Below, in pieces: positions 16,797 through 25,391 of a DNA stretch of 64,000 nucleotides. Position numbers and translations under genes: made by a program. Below the pieces are notes generated by a model that was not told where the DNA came from, made no database searches, and saw nothing but the letters and a program-made list of their open reading frames with translations. This DNA comes from a virus. The stretch lies in IMG/VR virus record IMGVR_UViG_3300047557_002951, positions 62,001-126,000 of that record, one strand, 5' to 3'. Position 1 is the stretch's first letter, and every line of letters starts with the position of its first letter.

Positions 16797-19276
16797 CAGC
16801 CTAGACCATAGATAGAAGCATTAATTGAAGCTTGAGTAGAGTCTGGTGGTACAAATTGTGGAATTTTTGTGCCGCCAGAAGAAGCAACTTGTTGATTTGC
16901 TTGTTGTGTAATTGGCGGTAAATCAACAAATGATATTTTTTGATTTGCTGTTGGGGGTCCTGGTAGTTGCATTTTTGCTTGTGGTGCAAGTTGTAAACTT
17001 TCTTTATAAACTTGTTGTAGTAATTCAGGTTTTTTTACTGGTTGATTGTAGTAACTCTTACCTTCTAAGTTTGGTAATGAACTCCATTCTCCCGCAACTG
17101 AATTTAAAATTCCTCGACTAAGACCTTGTGTTTTCAGTTGAGATAAAGTAACTCCTCTTCTTTTTGCTAATTCCCAGGCAGCACGGTCCTGAGTTTCTGG
17201 TGTCATTTTATCGGATGGCTTTAATACATTCATCACCATTAACTGTTTTAAAGTATTAGGCATAAATTGGTATGCACCAGATGCTCTAGATCTACCACTT
17301 GGCCAAGGTGCTCTTCCTCCACCAAGTCTTTTTGGTAGCATATCAGACATCTGCATATTAATTAATTCTTTCACTGTCATTTGACGAATTGGAACTTCCG
17401 CCCCACCATAAATGGTATCATAAGAATTTTTAGATTTTATAGTTCCTTCCGCAACTTTAAGTGATCTCAAGAATGCCTGAACTTCTCTAGATTTATACTC
17501 ATAATTTGGTGCTGGGCCATGCCATGATGGCTTAATAGTTGTTTGTGGAGTTGGATTTTTGGAACCAAATAATCTTCCAATACCTCGCATCATTCCACCG
17601 ATCATACCACCACCTTGTGCCATCTGAACATTATTGACGAATTTGGGAATGTTGGTTCCTCCCCCCATCTTATTCATCGCCAGAAGCCTATCTGCGCCCC
17701 AGTAGTCCACTGCTTTCTTGCTGAACACCACTTCACCTGGCTGTAGCACTGTTGCCTGTGTATCGGCTCCAGCTCCGGTTACAGTGAGTCCTGTACTATC
17801 ATCCACAAAGCCACCTTCAAATGGCTGCAGATAAGTTTGCTGCCCGCCTCCCGTAAATGCCCTAGCAAGTGGAATTAATCCTCCACCTTTAAATGCTGGA
17901 ATACCTCTAGAAGATGTAGTGTCAAGCATACTCTTCTGTGGACTTGGTGATTTTCCGTAATTTGGATCTGCACTTTGCAATTCTTGATCTTGCTTTTGTG
18001 TTCTAGATTGCATATACATCCCAACACCAGCCGCAGCACCAGCAGCACCAATTGCTATCGCTGTTTTAGGATACTTTGCAATTAATTTCATTAATCCAGG
18101 AATAGCAAACTTTGATAGTCTTAATGTAAGTTTTGCTACCATTCCAATAAATGCACGAACAAATTTACCAAATGGAGTGGTAAATAAGACGATGGCACCC
18201 ATCAATGCTGGCCACCAATCCTTCAAGAACTTTTTGAGGGTCTCAACTCGTTCTTTATTCTGTGGATTATTCAGCCATTTCACAAAGTTTACAAATGCCT
18301 TTCCAAGTAAAGTAAAGACAATAAATCTTATGATCTTGTCGAGAATCCCCTGAACTGGAGCAAGAAGACCAGCAGCAGCAGATGCAACTTTACCAATTCC
18401 AGTTTCTAGTGACTCTTCTCTCTTTTGTCTTCTTAAGACTTCAGCTTGTTTTCTTTCGGAATCTTCTCGTTTTTTATCTAACTTACTTCTTTCCGTTAGT
18501 ATTTCGAGTATTTTTGATACTGATCTGTTGATTGATACTACATGCTTTAGTAAATCGTCGGATTTTTGTTGCTCTGGTTTTGGTTGTTCAGTTACAAGGC
18601 TTTCTGGCTGTACTCTTGCTCTTGGTGCTGATGTTACTGCCCTGACATTTGTAGCATTAATTTTTCCAGATTTTTTTAGTTTAAATTTTCCTACTTTATC
18701 TTTTACGCGATACAATTCTTTTTGTAAGATTTTAAGATGTTTTTTCGGTATCTTTTTTCCATTTGACCAAGATCCTTCTAACAGGCTTTGTGAAATCAGA
18801 TCCCTATAATCTTCGTAGTCTCCTTCGGAGACATCATCCATTCCAATAAGTTTTAGTAAGTCTGGATCAATTTCCTCATCTACTAAATCGCCGCCACGAG
18901 TGCCTTCGTATATTGGTTCACTAGTGGGCGTTGTTGGCTCTTCTCTTTTATTTTTAATAGAATCTTCTAGGCTAGGAATATCTGGTTCATTCTTAAGATA
19001 TTGCTCGACCAGCCATTCTTGATACTTTTTATTTTCTTCTTCGAATTTTTTTGATTTTTCTTCTTCAAACAGTGGGAATCCACGAGAATCTTTTTTTATG
19101 TTTCTGATAATTGTATCAGCTTCTTTATCACTTAATCTGACTTCAGAATAATATGATTTACCGTCAGGTTGCTTTTTGCCAGTAAGTTTCGCCTTCAGTA
19201 TAATCCAGGTTTTTTCGCTAACCTGATTAAATGTGAACCATTTTACTGGTAATCCTGACGGTATGCCAATTTGCAT
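16796..19276 (-). CDS. Large tail protein with C-terminal lysozyme/transglycosylase-like domain
   Basis: 826 residues. The N-terminus is charged and helical; about 255-295 is a coiled coil; about 297-430 holds long hydrophobic helices (RFIVFTLLGKAFVNFVKWL; LMGAIVLFTTPFGKFVRAFI). Residues about 600-735 look like a GH104/GH23-type muramidase: VAEGT near the start, SGAYQFMPNTLKQL, then TQDRAAWELAKRRG. Paralogous in plan to the 1,012-residue neighbour, with which it shares one base. It follows gp26 and the 52-residue chaperone-like ORF, the usual place of a tape measure. Confidence 0.7.
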   Translation of the reverse strand: MQIGIPSGLPVKWFTFNQVSEKTWIILKAKLTGKKQPDGKSYYSEVRLSDKEADTIIRNIKKDSRGFPLFEEEKSKKFEEENKKYQEWLVEQYLKNEPDIPSLEDSIKNKREEPTTPTSEPIYEGTRGGDLVDEEIDPDLLKLIGMDDVSEGDYEDYRDLISQSLLEGSWSNGKKIPKKHLKILQKELYRVKDKVGKFKLKKSGKINATNVRAVTSAPRARVQPESLVTEQPKPEQQKSDDLLKHVVSINRSVSKILEILTERSKLDKKREDSERKQAEVLRRQKREESLETGIGKVASAAAGLLAPVQGILDKIIRFIVFTLLGKAFVNFVKWLNNPQNKERVETLKKFLKDWWPALMGAIVLFTTPFGKFVRAFIGMVAKLTLRLSKFAIPGLMKLIAKYPKTAIAIGAAGAAAGVGMYMQSRTQKQDQELQSADPNYGKSPSPQKSMLDTTSSRGIPAFKGGGLIPLARAFTGGGQQTYLQPFEGGFVDDSTGLTVTGAGADTQATVLQPGEVVFSKKAVDYWGADRLLAMNKMGGGTNIPKFVNNVQMAQGGGMIGGMMRGIGRLFGSKNPTPQTTIKPSWHGPAPNYEYKSREVQAFLRSLKVAEGTIKSKNSYDTIYGGAEVPIRQMTVKELINMQMSDMLPKRLGGGRAPWPSGRSRASGAYQFMPNTLKQLMVMNVLKPSDKMTPETQDRAAWELAKRRGVTLSQLKTQGLSRGILNSVAGEWSSLPNLEGKSYYNQPVKKPELLQQVYKESLQLAPQAKMQLPGPPTANQKISFVDLPPITQQANQQVASSGGTKIPQFVPPDSTQASINASIYGLG

Positions 19277-19277
19277 T

Positions 19278-19436
19278 TTATTGTTGCTGTTTTAGTTTTT
19301 CTTCTTCTAAATGATTCTTCAATAAAGTTACATAAACATCTCTCTCCCAAGGGATCCACGCTTCAATCTCAGTCAAAGAATATTTATGATATTGCATCAA
19401 GGAGAAATTGAGCTGATAATAATTCTCCAGATCCAT
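19278..19436 (-). CDS. Small tail-assembly (chaperone-like) ORF, candidate -1 frameshift extension of gp26
   Basis: 52 codons (MDLENYYQLNFSLMQYHKYS, ending LEEEKLKQQQ). It starts 11 nt after the gp26 stop and ends 1 nt before the start of the 826-residue tail gene. The frame is open upstream into the end of gp26 and is exactly -1 relative to it; a canonical slippery heptamer lies before the gp26 stop (19454-19460). It may therefore be made alone, from its own ATG without an evident Shine-Dalgarno, or as a gp26 fusion of about 296 residues. Confidence 0.75.
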   Translation of the reverse strand: MDLENYYQLNFSLMQYHKYSLTEIEAWIPWERDVYVTLLKNHLEEEKLKQQQ

Positions 19437-19447
19437 ATGAGAAAGAC

Positions 19448-20167
19448 TTATACGAAAAAAGATGTTAATCCCTCAATTGTTACTTCACTTTCGACCTTTG
19501 TTTTTGGATTTTTGATTTTAATTGTATGAGATAGTTTTGGCATGGTTTCAAAAAATTTCTCAATTAATTTAAACTGAGAAGAATTCATTTGATCTAGGAA
19601 TTCTTGTAATTCTTTTTTTGTCACATCAGAAGTTGACCATACTTCATCTTCGGTATAAATTTTATCAATACAAGACCCAATTAAATCAAATGCCTGCTCC
19701 ATATCATCAGCAGAATTGAGATCAAAATTATTTTTAATAAATTGATCCAATGATGGATATTTCATCTCCAGATATATCTTATCATCAAGTTTAATTTTTT
19801 TATCGTGCCCATCAAATTTCTGGACTTCGATTTCATCAATGTTGATTTTTACTGGAACTGTAGTTTCTTCGTCATCTGGACAAATCACATTAACTTCAAT
19901 GTCTTCTCCAACTGATTTTCCACGAATGTTAAGGAATAGATATTCGATATCAAATGTCGGAAGAGTTTCTACTTTGATTCCTCTTGTTTCGATGCAATTC
20001 TTTAGTACAGTTTTGATTGCTTCGGTGATTTGTCTTGAATCTTCGCTTTCTAGTGCCAAGACAAGTAGCTTTTCTTCTCGGACTAAAAATGGTCTATATT
20101 TTATTTCTTTTCCAGTTGATGGTAAAGTTAGATGATAAGTTGGCGCAGAAATCTTTGGTAATGGCAT
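19448..20167 (-). CDS. 26: gp26-like baseplate hub assembly protein (T4_baseplate family)
   Basis: 239 residues. MPLPKISAPTYHLTLPSTGK, then PFLVREEKLLVLALES and ILKNC-like helices match the gp26 family found in T4-like phages. In T4, gp26 is needed for hub assembly; in other tailed phages proteins in this position act as tail assembly chaperones. Preceded by a late promoter motif (20196-20203). The final codons contain a slippery heptamer that could extend the protein into the next ORF. Confidence 0.8.
   Translation of the reverse strand: MPLPKISAPTYHLTLPSTGKEIKYRPFLVREEKLLVLALESEDSRQITEAIKTVLKNCIETRGIKVETLPTFDIEYLFLNIRGKSVGEDIEVNVICPDDEETTVPVKINIDEIEVQKFDGHDKKIKLDDKIYLEMKYPSLDQFIKNNFDLNSADDMEQAFDLIGSCIDKIYTEDEVWSTSDVTKKELQEFLDQMNSSQFKLIEKFFETMPKLSHTIKIKNPKTKVESEVTIEGLTSFFV
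19454..19460 (-). other. Candidate -1 ribosomal slippery site at the end of gp26
   Basis: Minus strand T TTT TTC in phase with the gp26 codons TTT TTC, followed by GTA and the stop TAA. Slipping back one base reads on through CGT ATA AGT CTT TCT CAT into the ATG of the 52-codon ORF with no stop. Confidence 0.6.
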
Positions 20168-20195
20168 AATGTTCTTATGATCGAGTCATTGTGAT

Positions 20196-20203
20196 TATTT
20201 ATT
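20196..20203 (-). promoter_or_regulatory. T4-type late promoter motif
   Basis: AATAAATA on the minus strand, 29 nt upstream of the gp26 start, overlapping the stop of the gene before. It fits the NATAAATA late consensus of cyanomyoviruses and would serve the long tail operon. Confidence 0.55.
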
Positions 20204-21048
20204 TAACTGGTTGGAGCCGGAGGAGCCTCAGGCCTGCCAGTGTTTGGATTAACTGGAACGCCATTAATTGTTGGCGGAAACGGAGCTTCTGGAATTCCAT
20301 TAGGTGTAGTTGGCTCCTCTGGATCATTTACAAATTGCGCATAATCTTTAGACAATACATAACGACTATAAGTAAATGAAACAGTACATTTCAATAGTTG
20401 TGAGGTATCATAAGATACAGGCATTGTCGTAATACTGATCGGATATGCATTGATAAATTGATAAGTTAGTGGTCTTCCCTTGTCAGGTTCTTTTTTTTGT
20501 GCTGGCTCAGACGAATCATAATCTCGTTCAAATTTTGTGATGAATAAATTATCTGTCTTATAATCGTCTGGGAAGTTGACTCTATAATTATAATTTCTGC
20601 TTACCTGTGGTGGTTGGTTTCGATTTGTTGCGGTTAATAAATTTTCTCCGACAACATAAGAAATCCAATTTTCAAAAAAGTCAATCACAAAATAATTACT
20701 ATCGACAATAAAAGTAAAGTCTGCGCGATCATCATATGATCTACGATATGCATGTCTTTCTGTGACTCCAGTGTAATCATTATTAATTTCATGCGTCATC
20801 ACAGATGATCCAGGCAATGATGCATCCGAACAAGAAAGTCTAATTAATTCTTGCGTATTTCCTTGATATTGCCCGCCTTTAAATCCAGCGTCAAATCTTT
20901 CCCGAAGAAATTGTTGAACCTTACTGCCACCATTAGCTAGATTGCCTGGCGGTAAAAACTCACAAATAAAATTTGATGTCAAAGCAGGTTGCAATAACTT
21001 GCTCTTAATTGCAGACATCTTGTATGGTTTTATTCCTGGGCCTGCCAT
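20203..21048 (-). CDS. Tail-tube-fold baseplate protein (gp54/gp19-like)
   Basis: 281 residues. The middle (IRLSCSDASLPGSSV, RHAYRRSYDDRADFTFIVD, FFENWISYV) has the pattern of the T4 tail-tube fold shared by gp19, gp54 and gp48. The C-terminus is Pro-rich (EEPTTPNGIPEAPFPPTING). The start is divergent from gp4, 38 nt away. I favour a tube initiator (gp54 role) because gp48 is encoded nearby, but gp19-like alternatives are not excluded. Confidence 0.6.
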   Translation of the reverse strand: MAGPGIKPYKMSAIKSKLLQPALTSNFICEFLPPGNLANGGSKVQQFLRERFDAGFKGGQYQGNTQELIRLSCSDASLPGSSVMTHEINNDYTGVTERHAYRRSYDDRADFTFIVDSNYFVIDFFENWISYVVGENLLTATNRNQPPQVSRNYNYRVNFPDDYKTDNLFITKFERDYDSSEPAQKKEPDKGRPLTYQFINAYPISITTMPVSYDTSQLLKCTVSFTYSRYVLSKDYAQFVNDPEEPTTPNGIPEAPFPPTINGVPVNPNTGRPEAPPAPTS

Positions 21049-21049
21049 T

Positions 21050-21057
21050 GATAAATA
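21050..21057 (+). promoter_or_regulatory. T4-type late promoter motif for the gp4 block
   Basis: GATAAATA, 29 nt upstream of the gp4 start, in the 38-nt divergent gap. It would drive the only plus-strand structural block (gp4 to gp53). Confidence 0.6.
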
Positions 21058-21086
21058 ACTTTACTGCATATAATATTTAGGAATAG

Positions 21087-21533
21087 ATGGGGAATAAAAA
21101 TTTCATTCAGGGATATTTTCACCCACAAAATCCGAAGAAATATATTGGGAACACAGAGAATATTGTTTATAGAAGTTCCTGGGAACTACGATTTATGAAT
21201 TGGTGTGATTTGAACGAAAGTGTCATCGCTTATGGATCTGAAGAGTTTTTTATTCCTTATCGCTCTCCAATGGATAATAAAATTCACAGATATTTTCCTG
21301 ACTATATCATAAAAATCAAACAGCAGTCTGGAGAATTAAAGACTTATGTGATTGAAGTTAAGCCAAAAAAGCAAACTGCCCCACCAAAACAACCAAAAAG
21401 AAAAACCAAAAATTGGTTGTATGAAATGAAGACTTATAGTGTGAATCAAGCAAAGTGGGCAGCCGCAGATGAATGGTGCAGAGGTAGAGGAATGGAATTC
21501 AAGGTGATTACAGAAAAAGAACTTGGGTTATAA
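21087..21533 (+). CDS. 4: gp4-like head completion protein
   Basis: 148 residues. T4 gp4 (50/65) family: NIVYRSSWELRFMNWCD, then YRSPMDNKIHRYFPDYIIK and YVIEVKPKKQ form a TnsA-like restriction-endonuclease core, with E in SSWE, D in FPDY and E-x-K in IEVK as the expected metal-binding positions. It acts at head maturation to trim DNA and close the portal. First gene of a plus-strand block. Confidence 0.85.
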   Translation: MGNKNFIQGYFHPQNPKKYIGNTENIVYRSSWELRFMNWCDLNESVIAYGSEEFFIPYRSPMDNKIHRYFPDYIIKIKQQSGELKTYVIEVKPKKQTAPPKQPKRKTKNWLYEMKTYSVNQAKWAAADEWCRGRGMEFKVITEKELGL

Positions 21534-21535
21534 AA

Positions 21536-22144
21536 ATGTTTAAACCATTAGACAATCAGGCTCGTAGGCTCTGGAAAGTATTTGGAACAATCAGAACTTG
21601 GTTTTCAACTCTGACAAAATCATCAGAACGAAAACTAAAAAGAGAAGAAGAAGAAATAAAATTTGAGGAACAAAAACTTCAAAGAGAAGCTCCTAGATCT
21701 TATGTTCAAGATCAACTCAGAGATAGGAAAAGAAGATTACAACAGCAGCAAGATGAGTTCTACAGCTTTAAAAATTTAATTGATAGTTTACCAAAAAATC
21801 AATCACCAAATTTTTATTTCAATGCCCTAATTGGCATTTTGTCTAGACTTGGTAGAACAGAAGAAACGATGGAAACTGGTAAAATCTATACCTTCAAGTA
21901 TATCGCAAAAACAAAAGGACAATGGTATGATGTTCACCCAGTGAGCTTAATCGTGAAGGAAGGTAGACAATATTGGAAAGGAGTTAATTATCATTGGGAA
22001 CGGCACCCAGAATATATTCAGAGTCCAATAAGAACTTATGCGTATGAAGGAATGCAGTCGATGTTTTATTATATTAAACCTCAGGAACTAGAATATGTTT
22101 TACGAATTCCTTCATTTTTTCCAGTGTTCATTTCTGGAAGATAA
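21536..22144 (+). CDS. Conserved structural or assembly protein of unknown function
   Basis: 202 residues starting 2 nt after gp4. Residues 25-85 are a highly charged coiled coil (KREEEEIKFEEQKLQREAPR); the C-terminal half is compact and aromatic (WYDVHPVSLIV, KGVNYHWERHPEYIQ, PSFFPVFISGR). The syntenic place between gp4 and gp48 is constant in cyanomyoviruses as I recall. No enzyme motif. Confidence 0.7.
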   Translation: MFKPLDNQARRLWKVFGTIRTWFSTLTKSSERKLKREEEEIKFEEQKLQREAPRSYVQDQLRDRKRRLQQQQDEFYSFKNLIDSLPKNQSPNFYFNALIGILSRLGRTEETMETGKIYTFKYIAKTKGQWYDVHPVSLIVKEGRQYWKGVNYHWERHPEYIQSPIRTYAYEGMQSMFYYIKPQELEYVLRIPSFFPVFISGR

Positions 22145-22147
22145 ATA
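22140..22147 (+). promoter_or_regulatory. T4-type late promoter motif before gp48
   Basis: GATAAATA overlapping the stop of the preceding gene, about 75 nt upstream of gp48. The leader holds a 19-codon frame (MSHTLQKIEMVVSLMWGWF) whose TGA overlaps the gp48 ATG. Confidence 0.45.
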
Positions 22148-22220
22148 GATAAAAAACGATAATGTCTCATACTCTACAAAAAATTGAGATGGTTGTGTCC
22201 CTTATGTGGGGGTGGTTCTG

Positions 22221-23672
22221 ATGGCTGACAAAGTAAAATATATCTACGGTGAGCAATTTGCACAAAAATTACCAGGAAGTAATCAAAATTTTTATTTTAG
22301 AACAGTAACATCATATGAAGTAGATGGTAATGGAAAACCCATAGAAGGATCGGCACAAACTAATTTATATTATGCACCTAAACCTGCAGCAAGAACTTCT
22401 GACGGAAAAACATGGACTCCAGGAACTGCCGACTCCGCAGATAATTTTGATCAAGGCGGATGGGTTACTGCTGGAAAAACTCTTGATAATGGAAAATCTT
22501 ATGCGTTTTTGTTTTATACGCAACAAGATGCAGATCTTGGGAGAATTCCTCCAGGAAAAAAAGTCGGAGATGAAATTTTAGGAGCAACTACGCAACTGTC
22601 TTTAACTACAAGTGGTGGTAGGTTTTATGAGGCAGTACAAAACAACCTCATCAATCTTGCAGTAAATACTCAACCAGGACTTGCAAAAGTAGTTTCAGCA
22701 AAACAAGCAAATGTAGCAGCAGTTGCGCAAACCCAAACTCCAATAGACGCACCTTCTGTTCCGCTAGAAATTCCAGAAATAGAATCAGATAGCACAGAAA
22801 CAAATTACGAAGATCTAGTATACCCAACAAAGTTGAGAGATAATGGTCAAGATTTTATTCAATTCATTTCATATACTTATGGTGGCAGATCATTTTCACC
22901 TGGAGCTACTGGAGATTTATCTCTAGGAATCGGGGACAGAAAATTGAAAAAAACTAAAGGGTCAGTAACTTTACCAATTCAACCATCTATTATCGATACG
23001 AATAGTGTAGAATGGGGGAGCGAAAATTTGAATCCTGTGACGGCATTTGCTGCATCTCTTTCTTTTGGCACAATGAGCAATCCATCACAGGCATTCAATG
23101 AAGCTATAGAAACAGCCGATAGAGTATTGAGAGAAAATGCAAATATAAGCCCAGCCGCAAGATTATATTTTGCCGGAAAGGCAGTTGGCATAAATGGTTT
23201 ATTATCTAGAATTGGTGGAGGAATATTAAATCCAAATATGGAATTGTTGTTTCAAGGTCCACAATTAAGACCATTCACATTTACCTTCAAATTATCACCC
23301 AGAAACAGTAAAGAAGCAACTGAAGTAAAAAAAATCATAAGATACTTCAAGCAAAATATGTCAGTAAAAACAACTGCAGACAACATATTTTTGAAAGCAC
23401 CAAATGTATTCCAAATAAAATACATAGATGGAGAAACAAGAAAAGATCACACCTCACTCAATAGAATTAAGATGTGTGCATTACAAATTTGTAATGTAGA
23501 CTATACTCCAGATGGATCTTATATGACATTTAAAGACCCAGATAGTGGAAATCCCATGACATCTTATAGTTTAACATTGCAGTTCCAAGAACTAGAACCA
23601 GTAACAGAAAAGGATTACAAAGGAAAAGATATTGGTGGTCCAAATATACGAAATACAAACATAGGTTACTAA
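22221..23672 (+). CDS. 48: gp48-like baseplate tail-tube cap
   Basis: 483 residues from ATG at 22221; an in-frame GTG at 22206 is possible, but ATG follows a G-rich Shine-Dalgarno. The C-terminal 250 residues carry the gp48 signature of cyanophages (VTLPIQPSIIDTNSVEWG, GPQLRPFTFTFKLSPRN, EATEVKKIIRYFKQNM, DGSYMTFKDPDSGNPM). The N-terminal part is variable and Ala/Gln-rich. gp48 caps the baseplate and starts tube polymerisation with gp54. Confidence 0.85.
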   Translation: MADKVKYIYGEQFAQKLPGSNQNFYFRTVTSYEVDGNGKPIEGSAQTNLYYAPKPAARTSDGKTWTPGTADSADNFDQGGWVTAGKTLDNGKSYAFLFYTQQDADLGRIPPGKKVGDEILGATTQLSLTTSGGRFYEAVQNNLINLAVNTQPGLAKVVSAKQANVAAVAQTQTPIDAPSVPLEIPEIESDSTETNYEDLVYPTKLRDNGQDFIQFISYTYGGRSFSPGATGDLSLGIGDRKLKKTKGSVTLPIQPSIIDTNSVEWGSENLNPVTAFAASLSFGTMSNPSQAFNEAIETADRVLRENANISPAARLYFAGKAVGINGLLSRIGGGILNPNMELLFQGPQLRPFTFTFKLSPRNSKEATEVKKIIRYFKQNMSVKTTADNIFLKAPNVFQIKYIDGETRKDHTSLNRIKMCALQICNVDYTPDGSYMTFKDPDSGNPMTSYSLTLQFQELEPVTEKDYKGKDIGGPNIRNTNIGY

Positions 23673-23674
23673 AA

Positions 23675-24700
23675 ATGCCCTCATACTTCAGACAAGTTCC
23701 AGATTTCGAATATGTCAGCAGAGATCCTAATCAAAGGCAAATCTCAGAGTATGCGACTGTAAAAAATCTATTCCGTCGTGGTAAACTTCGTGAGGATATT
23801 TTTGGAAATCTATCATACTTCACCAAGTATAAAATCATTGGAGACGAAAGACCAGACAATGTTGCATACAAAATTTACAATGATGAAACTCTTGATTGGG
23901 TGATTCTATTATCTAATAATATACTCAACATTCAAACCGAATGGCCATTGCCACAATCTATATTTGATAAGGTACTACTCGAAAAGTATGATTCTTATGA
24001 TAAACTTTATAATGGAATACATCACTATGAAACAAAAGAAATCAGAGATAGCACTGGAAATCTGATTCTACCAAAAGGTATTAAAATGCCAAATCAATGG
24101 AAATCTGAAAATGGTTTTGTTGAAGGATATAGAGGCGTTGGTATTATATCAAGATTAATTTACCAAGGAGATGTTGAAGTAGTCATTGACCAAAACATAT
24201 TAGATCTGAAGCAGAATCTAATCATCACAATTCAAAATGCAGTTGATGATGCAATTAATGGATCTTTTGTAATCAAATCACTAGAAAGACGAGATACAAA
24301 TGGAGATGGAATTGACGATCAAGTGAGATTTAAGATTGACATTACAGAAACACCACCAACATCAGGAAATGGAATTGAGTTGCAAGTTACTGGAAGAGAA
24401 TCTATTGAATTTACTTCAAGTACACCATTACAACAATCAAATAATTATTTCTATGAATATTATGACAACAATTTACAAACTCAAATTCTCGTGACATCAG
24501 CTTCCATTTTAACTGAGATCACAAATTATGAATATGAAAGTCAGTTAGAAGATGACAAAAGAAATATTTTTGTTCTTAAGCCACAGTACTTGAATGTTGT
24601 GTTTAATGATATGGAAGAAATAATGAAATACAAAAAAGGTTCCACTCAATATGTGAGCAGAACCTTAAAGAGAGGAGATAATATCAGAATTTATTCTTAA
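23675..24700 (+). CDS. 53: gp53-like baseplate wedge protein
   Basis: 341 residues, longer than T4 gp53 (about 196). The N-terminal 150 are typical: MPSYFRQVPDFEYVSRDP, NLFRRGKLREDIFGNLSYFT, YKIYNDETLDWVILLSNNI. The extra C-terminal region includes a calcium-site-like loop (DTNGDGIDDQVRF). gp53 locks wedges around the hub. Its end overlaps the convergent gp32-paralogue gene by 4 nt. Confidence 0.85.
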   Translation: MPSYFRQVPDFEYVSRDPNQRQISEYATVKNLFRRGKLREDIFGNLSYFTKYKIIGDERPDNVAYKIYNDETLDWVILLSNNILNIQTEWPLPQSIFDKVLLEKYDSYDKLYNGIHHYETKEIRDSTGNLILPKGIKMPNQWKSENGFVEGYRGVGIISRLIYQGDVEVVIDQNILDLKQNLIITIQNAVDDAINGSFVIKSLERRDTNGDGIDDQVRFKIDITETPPTSGNGIELQVTGRESIEFTSSTPLQQSNNYFYEYYDNNLQTQILVTSASILTEITNYEYESQLEDDKRNIFVLKPQYLNVVFNDMEEIMKYKKGSTQYVSRTLKRGDNIRIYS

Positions 24701-25350
24701 TCGCCTAAAACATAATCTAAGTGGGACTTTAGAACATCATAAGACTTAAATTGATCTGGTGCTTTCATTGAAGATAGTGAGTGTGCATTATTCATGATTT
24801 CTTCGGCATTAGCTTCTAATGGCTCAACTGGGCCAAAGTTTGATCGATCATACTGATGAGAACCATCTTTATCTTCAATATAGTAATTGAAATTACATCC
24901 TTCTTGTAGATCAAAAATATTTGTTTCAATATCTTTTTCGATGTCTGGATACATCAAATCTAAAATTTTTCTAAAGACAGTTCTACCATATTTCAGAATG
25001 AATACCTTACCATTATTATCTGAATTTGTAGAATCATCAATGACATAAATGTTGCTATAATAAGCAATCTTCATTTTTTGTTTTTTGACCGTATCTTTTG
25101 CTGCTTTCGCATTAGTGGCAAGAAGTTTTTGATTATACTCTGAAACTGGATCTGATTTCTTGATGTTTATTAAAGAGTTTTCTTCATATAAAATTCCGGT
25201 TGGGCCAAGAAACGAATAATAAAAAAGACTGATCCAGGGAAACTCATCTCCTTCAATTGTAGGTAGAAAGCGAATCGTAGCACGAAACTTTCCATCACTG
25301 TCCAATACTGGACTATAAAACTTTTCTTTTTTGATGCTTTTAAGTTTCAT
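24697..25350 (-). CDS. Divergent second copy of gp32 (ssDNA-binding protein paralogue)
   Basis: 217 residues from ATG at 25350. The order of elements parallels gp32 upstream: KFRATIRFLP against GRAVIRFLP, MKIAYYSNIYVI against RKLSYYANVYIV, GKVFILKYGRTVFRKI against GQVKIFRFGAKVFDKI, then FDLQEGCNFNYYIED against FDLWAGANFRLRVKQ, ending YVLGD against YVLGS. It lacks the gp32 N-terminal cooperativity domain, the Cys-rich zinc site and the acidic tail. I infer a truncated duplicate with changed ssDNA or partner binding. A frame reaching 25374 would need TTG. Confidence 0.8.
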   Translation of the reverse strand: MKLKSIKKEKFYSPVLDSDGKFRATIRFLPTIEGDEFPWISLFYYSFLGPTGILYEENSLINIKKSDPVSEYNQKLLATNAKAAKDTVKKQKMKIAYYSNIYVIDDSTNSDNNGKVFILKYGRTVFRKILDLMYPDIEKDIETNIFDLQEGCNFNYYIEDKDGSHQYDRSNFGPVEPLEANAEEIMNNAHSLSSMKAPDQFKSYDVLKSHLDYVLGD

Positions 25351-25364
25351 GAGAATAAGAAAAT

Positions 25365-25384
25365 GGGGAGCCAAAAGACTCCCC
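25365..25384 (-). terminator. Hairpin between gp32 and its paralogue (weak terminator or attenuator)
   Basis: GGGGAG (25379-25384) pairs with CTCCCC (25365-25370), 8-nt loop, followed by ATTTTCTTATT rather than a pure U run. It would reduce read-through from gp32 into the paralogue, or protect the gp32 mRNA end. Confidence 0.5.
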
Positions 25385-25391
25385 GAAAGAA

